Positions 1-8,293 of a DNA stretch of 63,308 nucleotides are shown here, piece after piece. A model generated the notes under the pieces. That model searched no databases. It was not told where the DNA came from and was given only the letters and a program-made list of their open reading frames with translations. The stretch comes from DATLMR01 sp035634255 (GTDB lineage Bacteria > Acidobacteriota > Blastocatellia > UBA7656), in contig DASQDI010000163.1 of assembly GCA_035634255.1 (NCBI GenBank), positions 1-63,308 of the forward strand, given 5' to 3'. The translations under genes were made by a program, and so were the position numbers. Numbering within the stretch: the first letter of the stretch is position 1; every line of letters starts with the position of its first letter.

Positions 1-2778
1 CCTTACCGCGCGAGCGTGCCGCGCCCCTCGTCCGTAACCGGCTACGAGCCGGGGAATTTTCAAACGCCTCACGGGCAGATCGTCCGCGTGATCGAAAAGA
101 TCGCGGCCGCCGCGCCCGACCGCGTACGGGTGATAGAGAACGGGCGCACCTGGGAGCACCGGACCCTCTACCTGGCCGTGATCTCCGCCCCGGAAAATCT
201 GGCGCGGCTCGACGAGATCAAGGCGAGCGTCGGGCGGCTCGCCGACCCGCGAAAGGTCGCGAACGAGGCGGAGGCGGACCAGCTCGCGCGCAACACCCCC
301 ATCGTCGTCTGGCTCAACTACGGCATACACGGCAACGAGTCCGCGAGCTACGAGGCCGTGCAGCAGGTGCTTTATCAGCTGGCCGCGTCCGACGAGCCGC
401 GCACGCTTGAGGTGCTCAAGAACGTGGTCGTCGTTATAAACACGATGCACAACCCGGACGGACACGAGCGGTTCGCGGTCTGGGAGAACTCCGTCGCCAT
501 CGGCAACGCCGAGCCGTTCAGCATCGAGCACCGCGAGCCTTACCAGGTTTACGGGCGCGGCAATCACTACCGCTTCGACATGAACCGGGACATGCTGGCC
601 CTCACGCAGCCGGAGAACCACGCGGTCCTTCGCGGCGTGCGCGAATGGCGCCCGCAGGTCTTCGTGGATCACCACGGGCAGGTCGCGTCCTACTTCTTTC
701 CGCCCGCTTCCGAGCCCATCAACAAGAACCTCCCCGTGGAGAGGTCGAAGTTCTGGTACGACAAATTCGGGCGCGGCAACGCGGCGGCCTTCGACCGCTA
801 CGGCTGGAATTATTACGTGCGGCATGTGTTCGACATCTTTTACGCGGGGTACATGGATTCGTGGTCGTCCCTGACCGGCGCGACCGGCATGACCTACGAG
901 ACGGACGGGGGCGGCCCGCGCTCGCTCAACCTGAAGCGGGACGACGAGACGATCCTGACCTTCAGGCAGGGGATCGCCAAGCACTTCACCGCTTCGATGG
1001 CGACCCTCGAAACGGCCGCGGATAACCGCGAGGCCCGGCTCAAGGACTATTACCTGTTCTTCAAGACGGGGATGGACGAGGTCCGCTCGTCCCCCATGAA
1101 GCGCGTCGTGATCCTCCCCGGCAGGGACCCCGGCCGCGCGTCGGCGCTCGTGCGCAACCTCGTGCGGCAGGGCATCGAAGTCACCCTCGCGCGCGAAGGG
1201 TTCCGCTCTTCGACCGCGCACAGCTACACGGGCACGAGGGCCGAGGCGAAGGACTTCCCCTCGGGCGCTTACGTGATCGACCTGAACCAGCCGAACAAGC
1301 GCCTCGCCCGCGCCCAGCTTGAGCCGAACTCGGAGGTCGACGCGACCTTCGCGAAGAACGAGTACGAGCGGCGCGAGCGCAACGAGAGGCGCGGGAAGAA
1401 CGTCGGGAAGGAGGAGGCGGAATTTTACGACATCACTTCGTGGTCGCTCCCACTCGCCTTCGGAGTCGAGGCCTACTGGACCGAAGACACGCCCGCCGTC
1501 AAAGGCGCGCAGGTGCAGGTGAGCGACTTCGCCTTCGAGGGGGCGGGCAACACGCCGCGCCGCGAAACTTTTACCGCGAGCGACTCGCAGCCGATGCCGG
1601 GACTGGCGGGCGGAGTCGAGGGCGGGCGCGCGAACTCCGCCTACATAATCCCTTACGGCACGGATGCCTCTTCGAGGCTCGCCATAGCTCTGCTCGGCGA
1701 AGGCTTCAAGCTCGCCGTCGCGACCCGACAACTGAACGTGAACGGGCGCAACTGGCCCACGGGGACGCTCATCGCCCGCGTCCACCGCAACCCCGAAACG
1801 CTCCACGGCCGCATCAACGCCCTCTCAGCCGAGAGCGGGGCGAGGGTCTACGCGGCGAATTCAGGGTACACCGAAGAGGGCGACACGGGCATCGGGTCGG
1901 AGTCCATCGTCAGCCTCAGCCAGCCGAAGGTCGCGGTCCTGTGGGACGAGGGCACGAGCCCCACGAGCTACGGCGCGATGTGGTACGCCTTCGAGCGCGA
2001 GTACGGATTGCCCTTCACCCCCGTCTCCGCGAACGCTCTGAGGGGGGCCGACCTCTCGAAGTTCAACGTGATCATCCTGCCCGATGGGAACGCCGGGGCC
2101 TACCAGTCCGCGCTCGGCAAGGCCGGGATCGACAGGCTGAAAGAGTGGGTCGGCAGGGGGGGAGTGCTGATAGGGATGGGGGGCGGCGCGGTCCTCTTCA
2201 CCCGCAAGGATGTCGAGCTTACCTCTTCGCGTCTCGTCGGCTCGGAAGATGAGGCCCAGCCTCCCGCTCCCGCCACCGCGCAGCCCGCGTCGCAACCCGC
2301 GGGCGCTACGCCGGGGCAGCCGGCCCCGCAGGCCGAAGCCAAGCCGAAAGAGAAGCGCAAGGAGGCCGAGGCCGCGATCAAGCCCGAAGAGAAGCCGCAG
2401 GCGAAGAAGCCGCCCACGACCCCACTCGCGGTTCCGGGCGCGTCTTTCCGCGCGGCGCTCGACCGGGATCATTACTTATCCTACGGGTACGATTCCGACC
2501 GGCTCGCGGTGCTCGTCGATGGGGACGCCTTCTTCCGCCCCTCCAAGGACGGGGCGAACGTCGTGACCTTCACGCCGGAAGGGCCCCTGACAATCGCGGG
2601 GTTTACATGGCCGAACAACACGGAAGAACTCCTCCGCGGCACGGCTTACGTGATCGACGAGCCGACCGGCGGCGGCCACGTGATACTGTTCGCCGAAGAC
2701 CCCAACTTCCGGTACCTGTGGCGCACGACCACGCAGATATTCCTGAATTCGATCCTGCTCGCGCCGTCGCTCAGGTAG
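1..2778 (+). CDS. M14-family zinc carboxypeptidase, 5'-truncated by the window
   Basis: The frame is open from base 1, so the N-terminus and any signal peptide lie outside the window; the GTG at 16 is only the first in-frame start visible. Counting from that GTG, His105 and Glu108 in HGNES form the HxxE zinc motif of family M14, and VDHHGQ (His219/His220) supplies the likely third zinc ligand. Motifs NPDGHERF and MNRDM are typical of large exported M14 peptidases. The C-terminal half looks like a glutamine-amidotransferase-like domain (ILPDGNAG, GGVLIGMGGG), interrupted by a Pro/Ala/Lys-rich low-complexity stretch at about residues 750-805. Expected role: exported peptidase in protein scavenging. 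The neighbouring M19 dipeptidase is also exported. Substrate cannot be told. Confidence 0.9.
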   Translation, partial: PYRASVPRPSSVTGYEPGNFQTPHGQIVRVIEKIAAAAPDRVRVIENGRTWEHRTLYLAVISAPENLARLDEIKASVGRLADPRKVANEAEADQLARNTPIVVWLNYGIHGNESASYEAVQQVLYQLAASDEPRTLEVLKNVVVVINTMHNPDGHERFAVWENSVAIGNAEPFSIEHREPYQVYGRGNHYRFDMNRDMLALTQPENHAVLRGVREWRPQVFVDHHGQVASYFFPPASEPINKNLPVERSKFWYDKFGRGNAAAFDRYGWNYYVRHVFDIFYAGYMDSWSSLTGATGMTYETDGGGPRSLNLKRDDETILTFRQGIAKHFTASMATLETAADNREARLKDYYLFFKTGMDEVRSSPMKRVVILPGRDPGRASALVRNLVRQGIEVTLAREGFRSSTAHSYTGTRAEAKDFPSGAYVIDLNQPNKRLARAQLEPNSEVDATFAKNEYERRERNERRGKNVGKEEAEFYDITSWSLPLAFGVEAYWTEDTPAVKGAQVQVSDFAFEGAGNTPRRETFTASDSQPMPGLAGGVEGGRANSAYIIPYGTDASSRLAIALLGEGFKLAVATRQLNVNGRNWPTGTLIARVHRNPETLHGRINALSAESGARVYAANSGYTEEGDTGIGSESIVSLSQPKVAVLWDEGTSPTSYGAMWYAFEREYGLPFTPVSANALRGADLSKFNVIILPDGNAGAYQSALGKAGIDRLKEWVGRGGVLIGMGGGAVLFTRKDVELTSSRLVGSEDEAQPPAPATAQPASQPAGATPGQPAPQAEAKPKEKRKEAEAAIKPEEKPQAKKPPTTPLAVPGASFRAALDRDHYLSYGYDSDRLAVLVDGDAFFRPSKDGANVVTFTPEGPLTIAGFTWPNNTEELLRGTAYVIDEPTGGGHVILFAEDPNFRYLWRTTTQIFLNSILLAPSLR

Positions 2779-2826
2779 TGGCGGGCGCCGGGCCGGGCCG
2801 ATCATCTTGAAGAGGGGGTGGCAGCG

Positions 2827-3771
2827 GTGAGCGATCAAAAATTACTCAGGGAGCGGGCCAGAGATTTCTTCGCCGATCTTCAAGACGAAATATGCGCGGC
2901 GCTGGAGGACGTGGACAAATCGGAACGCTTCCGCGAAGACCTCTGGCAGCGCGAAGGCGGCGGCGGCGGGCGGTCGCGCGTCATCGAGGGCGGCACGGTC
3001 TTCGAGAAGGCGGGCGTCAACTTCTCCGAGGTGTACGGCAAGCTCGACGAGTCCGTCGCCGAGAAGCTCCCCGCCGGGGAGGGCGTGGAGTTCTTCGCGA
3101 CCGGCATCTCCCTCGTACTGCACCCCGGGAACCCCATGGCCCCGGCGAGCCATGCGAACTTCCGCTACCTTGAAAGAGGCTCCGGCAGCTGGTTTGGAGG
3201 CGGGGCCGACCTTACTCCTTACTACCCTTACGCCGAAGACGCGGTCCACTTTCATCGGACTCTGAAGCAGGCCTGCGACCTGTCCGACCCTTCGTACTAC
3301 CCGAAGTTCAAGAAGTGGTGCGACGAGTATTTCTTCATCAAGCACCGGGGGGAGACCCGCGGGGTCGGCGGCATATTCTTCGATTACCTGACGGGGAGGG
3401 GGGAAGGGCCCCTGCTTGAGCCCGAGGACCGGAACGTCAGCAAGGACCGCGGGATCGAGTTCATCTTCGACTTCGTGAGGGCGGCGGCGGGGGCGTTCCT
3501 GCCCGCGTACCTGCCGATAATCGAGCGCCGCTCGCAGGAGCCCTACTCCGAGCGCGAGCGCAACTTCCAGCTCATACGGCGGGGCCGCTACGTCGAGTTC
3601 AACCTCGTCTATGATCGCGGCACCCACTTCGGCCTCGCGACGCAGGGGCGCGTGGAGTCTATCCTGATGTCTCTGCCGCCCCTGGTCAGGTGGCCCTACG
3701 ACTACTCAATCGAGCCCGGCTCGCGCGAAGCGGAGGCGCTGGACTTTTTCCGCCCGCGGGAGTGGGCGTAG
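2827..3771 (+). CDS. hemF: Oxygen-dependent coproporphyrinogen III oxidase
   Basis: HemF oxidatively decarboxylates coproporphyrinogen III to protoporphyrinogen IX in haem synthesis and needs O2, so the organism is expected to live at least partly aerobically. Diagnostic motifs are GGGADLTPYYPY, FFIKHRGETRGVGGIFFD and VEFNLVYDRGTHFGL; about 314 residues is close to the usual 300. An in-frame GTG exists at 2818, but the AGGGGG ribosome binding site (2813-2818) overlaps it and is 8 bases before the GTG at 2827, so I prefer 2827. It follows the M14 gene by about 50 bases and converges on the dipeptidase gene across an inverted-repeat element. Confidence 0.95.
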   Translation: MSDQKLLRERARDFFADLQDEICAALEDVDKSERFREDLWQREGGGGGRSRVIEGGTVFEKAGVNFSEVYGKLDESVAEKLPAGEGVEFFATGISLVLHPGNPMAPASHANFRYLERGSGSWFGGGADLTPYYPYAEDAVHFHRTLKQACDLSDPSYYPKFKKWCDEYFFIKHRGETRGVGGIFFDYLTGRGEGPLLEPEDRNVSKDRGIEFIFDFVRAAAGAFLPAYLPIIERRSQEPYSERERNFQLIRRGRYVEFNLVYDRGTHFGLATQGRVESILMSLPPLVRWPYDYSIEPGSREAEALDFFRPREWA

Positions 3772-3930
3772 TTCAGTGGCCGGTGGTCAGTATTCAGGAG
3801 CCGGGGATGGCGCACAATGCGCTTCGCGCGGCGCGGGTGGGCGGAAGCCCCGCCTCCCTTAATGATTTGAGGCCCTCTTTATTTAATCCCTTTCCTACCC
3901 TGGCCCCCGGCCCCTGAATCCTGATCCCTG
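3771..3930. repeat. Convergent-gene inverted-repeat element, copy A
   Basis: Between hemF and the M19 dipeptidase, ATTCAGGAGCCGGGG (3792-3806) pairs with CCCCGGCCCCTGAAT (3905-3919) with one mismatch in 15. The stem extends outwards as GGTCAG (3785-3790) with CTGATC (3921-3926). The loop side carries a CTCTTTATT-AATCCCT-TCC-ACCCTG motif also present in copy B at 16561-16592. The element lies between two gene 3' ends and overlaps roughly the last 20 codons of the dipeptidase. It may be a bidirectional terminator or a mobile palindromic repeat; the sequence alone does not decide. Confidence 0.7.
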
Positions 3931-5243
3931 ACGCCCGCCCCTGACGCCGCCACCCGCTCGACCGCGGACATCACCCGCAGTATGTTTTCGCCGAGGACTT
4001 TCTTGATGTCGGCGTCCGAGTAGCCGCGCTTCATCAACTTGAAGGTTATCGCGGGCAGCTTGGAGATGTCTTCCATCCCCTCGGGCAGGCCCGAAACCCC
4101 GTCGAAGTCAGACCCGATCCCGACGTGGTCGACGCCCGCGACTTTGGCGACGTGCTCGAAATGGTCTATGAGCACGGACAGAGGGGTCTTCTCCTGCTTG
4201 AACCCCGCGCGCCATTTCTGCATCTCTTCCGACACGCGCTTCGGGTCGTTCGGGTACTGCCGGCGCAGCTCCTCCTGTTTGGCGCGCCCCTGCATGCCGA
4301 GTTCGGCTTTCGGCCTGTCGATGAAGGCGTCGAAGAAGTTGACCATCACGACCCCCCCGTTCTTGGCCACCGCTTTCAGCATGTCGTCGGTCATGTTGCG
4401 CGTGTGCGGGGCGAGGGCGCGGGCCGACGAGTGCGAGGCGATCACCGGGGCGCGCGTCGTTTCGATCACGTCGTAGAAGGTCTTGTCGGAGACGTGCGAA
4501 ATGTCGACCATCATCCCGAGCCTGTTCATCTCGCGCACGACCTCGCGCCCGAACTCCGTGAGGCCGTTGTGGTGCTTCACGTCCGGGTTGTTGATGTCGC
4601 CTTCGGAATCGGCCCAGTTGTTCGTGTTCGAGTGGGTGAGCGTCATGTAGCGGACGCCGAGCCTGTAGAACATGCGCAGGGCGTGCAGGCTGTCTTCGAT
4701 TGCGTGGCCGCCTTCTATCCCCATCAGCGCGGCGATCTTCTTCCTGCGGGCGATGCGGCGGATGTCGTCGCTGGAGTAGGCCATCTCGAAAGTTTCGGGG
4801 TTGCGGCGCACCTGCTCGTAGACGACGCTGATCATGTCGAGCGCGCGCCGCGCCGCGCCTCCCCCCTCCGCCGGCTTCCGGTTGACGAAGTCGCGGCCCA
4901 CGTAGATGGCGAAGAATTCCGCGTCCAGCCCGCCTTCCTTCATGCGGCGGATGTCGGTGTGGGTCTTCTCTTTCCTGTCCGGCGCGTCGCCCGCCATCGT
5001 GAGGTCGAAGCCGTCGTCGAGCATGGCCGACGTTATGTCGTTGTGCGTGTCCACGACGATGGCCTCGCGGTGAAGCTTTTCGGCGCGCGCGCGCAGCGCC
5101 GCCTCGTCGCGGGCGGGCCGGGAGGCCGGGCCCTGACCGGGCGCGGACGGCCCGCGGGTGAAACGCCCGTAAGAGAGGCCGGGCGAGGCCACAGCCGCCG
5201 CCAGGCAGAAGACTGCTGAGAGCTTCGCGAGTCTGTTGAACAT
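3879..5243 (-). CDS. Exported membrane dipeptidase, family M19
   Basis: Family M19 enzymes are binuclear zinc dipeptidases. The N-terminus (MFNRLAKLSAVFCLAAAVAS) is a signal peptide. Zinc-site motifs are visible in order: VVDTHNDI (His67, Asp69), GIEGGHAIEDS, DISHVSDKTF, ASHSSARAL and HVGIGSDFDGV. At 454 residues it is full length. The start ATG has AAAGGA about 10 bases upstream. The last 20 or so residues, rich in Gly, Asp and Gln, are encoded inside the convergent-gene repeat and look like a recent C-terminal extension rather than part of the enzyme fold. A TATTAT sequence on the minus strand near 5300-5305, inside the end of the preceding gene, could be its -10 box. Confidence 0.93.
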   Translation of the reverse strand: MFNRLAKLSAVFCLAAAVASPGLSYGRFTRGPSAPGQGPASRPARDEAALRARAEKLHREAIVVDTHNDITSAMLDDGFDLTMAGDAPDRKEKTHTDIRRMKEGGLDAEFFAIYVGRDFVNRKPAEGGGAARRALDMISVVYEQVRRNPETFEMAYSSDDIRRIARRKKIAALMGIEGGHAIEDSLHALRMFYRLGVRYMTLTHSNTNNWADSEGDINNPDVKHHNGLTEFGREVVREMNRLGMMVDISHVSDKTFYDVIETTRAPVIASHSSARALAPHTRNMTDDMLKAVAKNGGVVMVNFFDAFIDRPKAELGMQGRAKQEELRRQYPNDPKRVSEEMQKWRAGFKQEKTPLSVLIDHFEHVAKVAGVDHVGIGSDFDGVSGLPEGMEDISKLPAITFKLMKRGYSDADIKKVLGENILRVMSAVERVAASGAGVRDQDSGAGGQGRKGIK

Positions 5244-5282
5244 GTTCTGAAGGTCCTTTGTGATCTCTTTGCCGGACGCGGC

Positions 5283-6389
5283 TCACCGGGCTTGCGATGT
5301 ATAATAGCCGCGGCGCGCGCGCGCCTGAAGGCCGGGCCGCTTCGCCTCGACCTTTATGGTCCTGAAGTCGCCCGCCTTCGCCTTGCTCGTGGAATAATAG
5401 GTCAGCACGTACTGGGCGCGCAATTCGGCGGCGATCCGCCTGTAGACCTCGTCCAGCTCCCGCACTTCCTTCTTCTGGTCCTCGTGGATGGGCGGGAAGA
5501 ATGCCCGGCCCCCGGTGTCCTCGCTTATGGCCTTGAGCACGAACTCCCCGGCGAGGTCCTGCACGTTCGCCGACGGCGCGACGCCGGTCGAGTGCACCCC
5601 GTAGATCACCACGTCGGACTTCTGGACTTCGGTGAGCGCCTGGGCTAAGGTCGCGCCGGACGAGGTGTCGGTCCCGTCCGAGAGCACGACCAGCACGCGG
5701 CGGCCTTCGGCGGGGCGGATGTACTTGGCGGCGTCTATCAGGGCGTTATAGAGCGCGGTCGCGCCCTCGGGCTTGAGCCGCGCGAGCGTATCGACGAGGG
5801 ACTCGACGCTCGGGGTGAACTGCGCTTCGAGCTTCGCGTCGGTCGACACGCTTATGATCGCGGCCTGATCGCCCGCCTTCATGATCTGGCGGAAGAACTG
5901 GGCGGCGGCCCTCTGCTCGAAGTCGAACCTGTGGCGTATCGAGGTCGAAGTGTCGAACAGAAAGATGAGCCTCAGCGGCAGGTCGTTTTCGCGGTAGAGG
6001 CCCGCGATCTCCTGCGGCACCCCGTCTTCGTAGACCACGAAATCTTTCTGCGCCAGGTCGTTGACATGGTTCCCCACCGAGTCCGTGACCGAAGTGATCA
6101 CGGTGACGAGGTCGGCGCTGAGCCTGATGGCCGCGTCGTCCTGGCCCTCCTCCTCCTCGTTGACGCGCCGCGGGCGCGAGTCCTGAGGGCGCTTCTCGCC
6201 CGCCTTAGCCTCGGTCGTCTTCCCCGGCAGCCCCGAGCTTTGGGACGGCGGGGGCGCGGGCTGGCGGCCCGACTGCGCGCGCGAGGCGTGCGGGAGAAGC
6301 GCGGAAGAGATAAGGAGTCCGCAGACTAAGAGCGAGAAGAGAAGGGCGGGCCGGCGGGCCCCGATTTTATGCTTTTTGATATGATTCAT
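5283..6389 (-). CDS. Exported VWFA-domain protein, acidobacterial type
   Basis: The protein has a signal peptide (about residues 13-38), a Pro/Ser/Lys-rich linker, a short beta-rich domain (LVTVITSVTDSVGNHV) and a von Willebrand factor A domain. The metal-ion-dependent adhesion site is intact: LIFLFDTSTS with Asp146-Thr-Ser-Thr-Ser150, and VLVVLSDGTDTSSG later. This architecture matches the VWFA-related domain family found in large paralogous sets in acidobacteria. The molecular partner is unknown; protein binding outside the cytoplasm is expected. Its ATG lies 23 bases inside the 3' end of trmFO, so the two are probably cotranscribed and translationally coupled, although a functional link is not evident. 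Confidence 0.88.
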   Translation of the reverse strand: MNHIKKHKIGARRPALLFSLLVCGLLISSALLPHASRAQSGRQPAPPPSQSSGLPGKTTEAKAGEKRPQDSRPRRVNEEEEGQDDAAIRLSADLVTVITSVTDSVGNHVNDLAQKDFVVYEDGVPQEIAGLYRENDLPLRLIFLFDTSTSIRHRFDFEQRAAAQFFRQIMKAGDQAAIISVSTDAKLEAQFTPSVESLVDTLARLKPEGATALYNALIDAAKYIRPAEGRRVLVVLSDGTDTSSGATLAQALTEVQKSDVVIYGVHSTGVAPSANVQDLAGEFVLKAISEDTGGRAFFPPIHEDQKKEVRELDEVYRRIAAELRAQYVLTYYSTSKAKAGDFRTIKVEAKRPGLQARARRGYYTSQAR

Positions 6390-7731
6390 AAACTGCCGTT
6401 CCCATAAGATAGTCCGCGCGCCACTGCTCGAAGTCCTTCAGGGCAAGCTCGACCTGGAACCTGCGGCGGTCCGCCTTCTTCCTGAGTCGGCGCCTGTCCT
6501 GCTCTTCGAGCGGGGGCAGCAACGCGAAGGTTATATTCATCGGCTGAAAATTCCGGGGGTCGGCGTTAGCGACGTAATTGACGAGACTGCCCAGAGCCGT
6601 GCGGCGTGGCGGCGAGACGGGCGCGCGCCCGCGGGCAACCTCCGACGCATTAACGCCGGCGAGAAATCCGGTGGCCATGGCCTCGATGTAGCCCTCGACC
6701 CCGGAGATCTGCCCCGCGAAAAAGATGCGGGGCTCTTCGCGCATTTGCAGGGTCTCGCCCAGCACCTTCGGGGCGCAGATGAACGTGTTGCGGTGGATCT
6801 GGCCGAAGCGCACGAACTCGGCTTGCTCCAGCCCCGGAATCAATTGCAACACCCGCTTCTGCTCGCCGAACTTCAGGTGGTTCTGAAACCCGACGAGGTT
6901 GTAACTGTCGGCGAGCAGATTCTCCTGCCGCAGCTGGACGACCGCGAAGGGCTGCAATCCCGTGCGGGGGTCCCTGAGCCCGACCGGCTTCATCGGCCCG
7001 AACCGCAGAGTGTCGCGGCCCCTGCGCGCGATCTCTTCGATGGGGAGGCACCCTTCGAAGTACATCGTCTGCTCGAACTCATGGAGCGGCGCGGATTCGG
7101 AGGAGACGAGCGCGTCGTAGAAGCGGCCATACTCCTCCTCGTTCATGGGGCAGTTCAGGTAGTCGGCCCCGCCCTTGTCGTAGCGCGCGGCGCGGAAAGC
7201 TATGTCGAGGTTTATCGTCTCGGCGTCCACGACCGGGGAGATGGCGTCGTAAAAGTAGAGGTGCGAGGAGCCCGTGAGGCGCGCGATCTCTTCGGAGAGG
7301 GCGGGCGAAGTGAGCGGGCCGGTCGCTATGATGACCGGGCCTTCCGCCGGGAGCGACGCCGCCTCTTCGCGCGCCACCTCGATGTTCGGGTGCGACTGTA
7401 CGCGCCGGGTCACCTCTTCGGAGAACCTGTCGCGGTCCACGGCGAGGGCCGCGCCCGCGGGCACGGAGGTGCGGTGCGCGACTTCGAGCAGCAACGACCC
7501 GCCCCTGCGCAACTCTTCCTTGAGCAGGTAAGGGGCCGTGCCCGGCTCGTCGGATTTGAGTGAATTCGAGCAGACGATCTCGCCGAGGTTGGCGCTCCGG
7601 TGGGCCGGGGTCGGGCGCGCGGGCCGCATCTCGAAGAGCCGGACCCGAAGGCCGCGCTCGGCCGCCTGCCAGGCGGCTTCGGTCCCCGCCAGCCCTCCGC
7701 CTATTACCGTTACGTCCGCCCCTGTCGTCAT
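6367..7731 (-). CDS. trmFO: Folate/FAD-dependent tRNA (uracil-5-)-methyltransferase TrmFO
   Basis: TrmFO makes ribothymidine at position 54 of tRNA using methylenetetrahydrofolate and FAD. The FAD-binding Rossmann motif VTVIGGGLAGTEAAW (Gly11-Gly16) is at the N-terminus, followed by EIVCSNSLKSDEPGTAPYLL and NCPMNEEEYGRFYDAL, which are characteristic of TrmFO and separate it from the larger GidA/MnmG. At 454 residues the length is normal. It is the first gene of a minus-strand run with the VWFA gene, whose start overlaps its stop. Confidence 0.95.
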   Translation of the reverse strand: MTTGADVTVIGGGLAGTEAAWQAAERGLRVRLFEMRPARPTPAHRSANLGEIVCSNSLKSDEPGTAPYLLKEELRRGGSLLLEVAHRTSVPAGAALAVDRDRFSEEVTRRVQSHPNIEVAREEAASLPAEGPVIIATGPLTSPALSEEIARLTGSSHLYFYDAISPVVDAETINLDIAFRAARYDKGGADYLNCPMNEEEYGRFYDALVSSESAPLHEFEQTMYFEGCLPIEEIARRGRDTLRFGPMKPVGLRDPRTGLQPFAVVQLRQENLLADSYNLVGFQNHLKFGEQKRVLQLIPGLEQAEFVRFGQIHRNTFICAPKVLGETLQMREEPRIFFAGQISGVEGYIEAMATGFLAGVNASEVARGRAPVSPPRRTALGSLVNYVANADPRNFQPMNITFALLPPLEEQDRRRLRKKADRRRFQVELALKDFEQWRADYLMGTAVYESYQKA

Positions 7732-8293
7732 AAGACCCCTTCGCGCCCCGTGAATCGAATGCCAGTTTCGATTCTAACACCCGCTCGGGAATGGTATCAA
7801 ACCGGAGCAGGGCGGGCGCTTACGCCCGGCCCTGGGACAAAATGTGCCCTTTAAGCGCGAGAGCATAAGAAAACGCTTCGGCAAAAGCCCCGAATGTTAT
7901 AATATGCCCCTGCCAATGCGTGAAAAATTACTTTCATGGTTCCTCTCAGATGTTTTTGCGAGGATGCGGGTATCCGGGGGCGAACTCATCCGTGCATCAT
8001 AAATCGTTACGCTCTATGTTCTGGGGCGAACCGTTACCGAGAAGCAGGAGAAAACCTGAAGGGTCGTGACTCACCCAGCTCAAGGCCCTTCATAAAAGAA
8101 GCTTTCGACTGAATCTCAGGTAACCGCCCGGAAGTCGGGCCGGGGCCGGTCCCTGAAGAGTAAAAGTAAGAGGGGCCGTCCGCGCGAATGAATCCGGGCT
8201 TTAGAGACTCCCTTCTAAGTGTGCCGGGCTTAAGTTATACGGTTCGGCGAGTACTTCTGTAGACCAGATAAAACGGCAACCAGGAGGTGCCAC
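7732..8293. other. 562-bp gene-free region; long leader of the first receptor gene
   Basis: No convincing coding frame is present. A lone TATAAT at 7898-7903 lacks a recognisable -35 box. Downstream, AAGGGTC...GGCCCTT (about 8077-8094 and the CCCTT near 8090) and CCCG-GAAGT-CGGG (near 8127-8140) can form short hairpins. If transcription starts near 7909, the receptor mRNA has a leader of more than 380 bases. I could not match it to a known riboswitch, 6S, tmRNA or RNase P signature. Confidence 0.4.
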
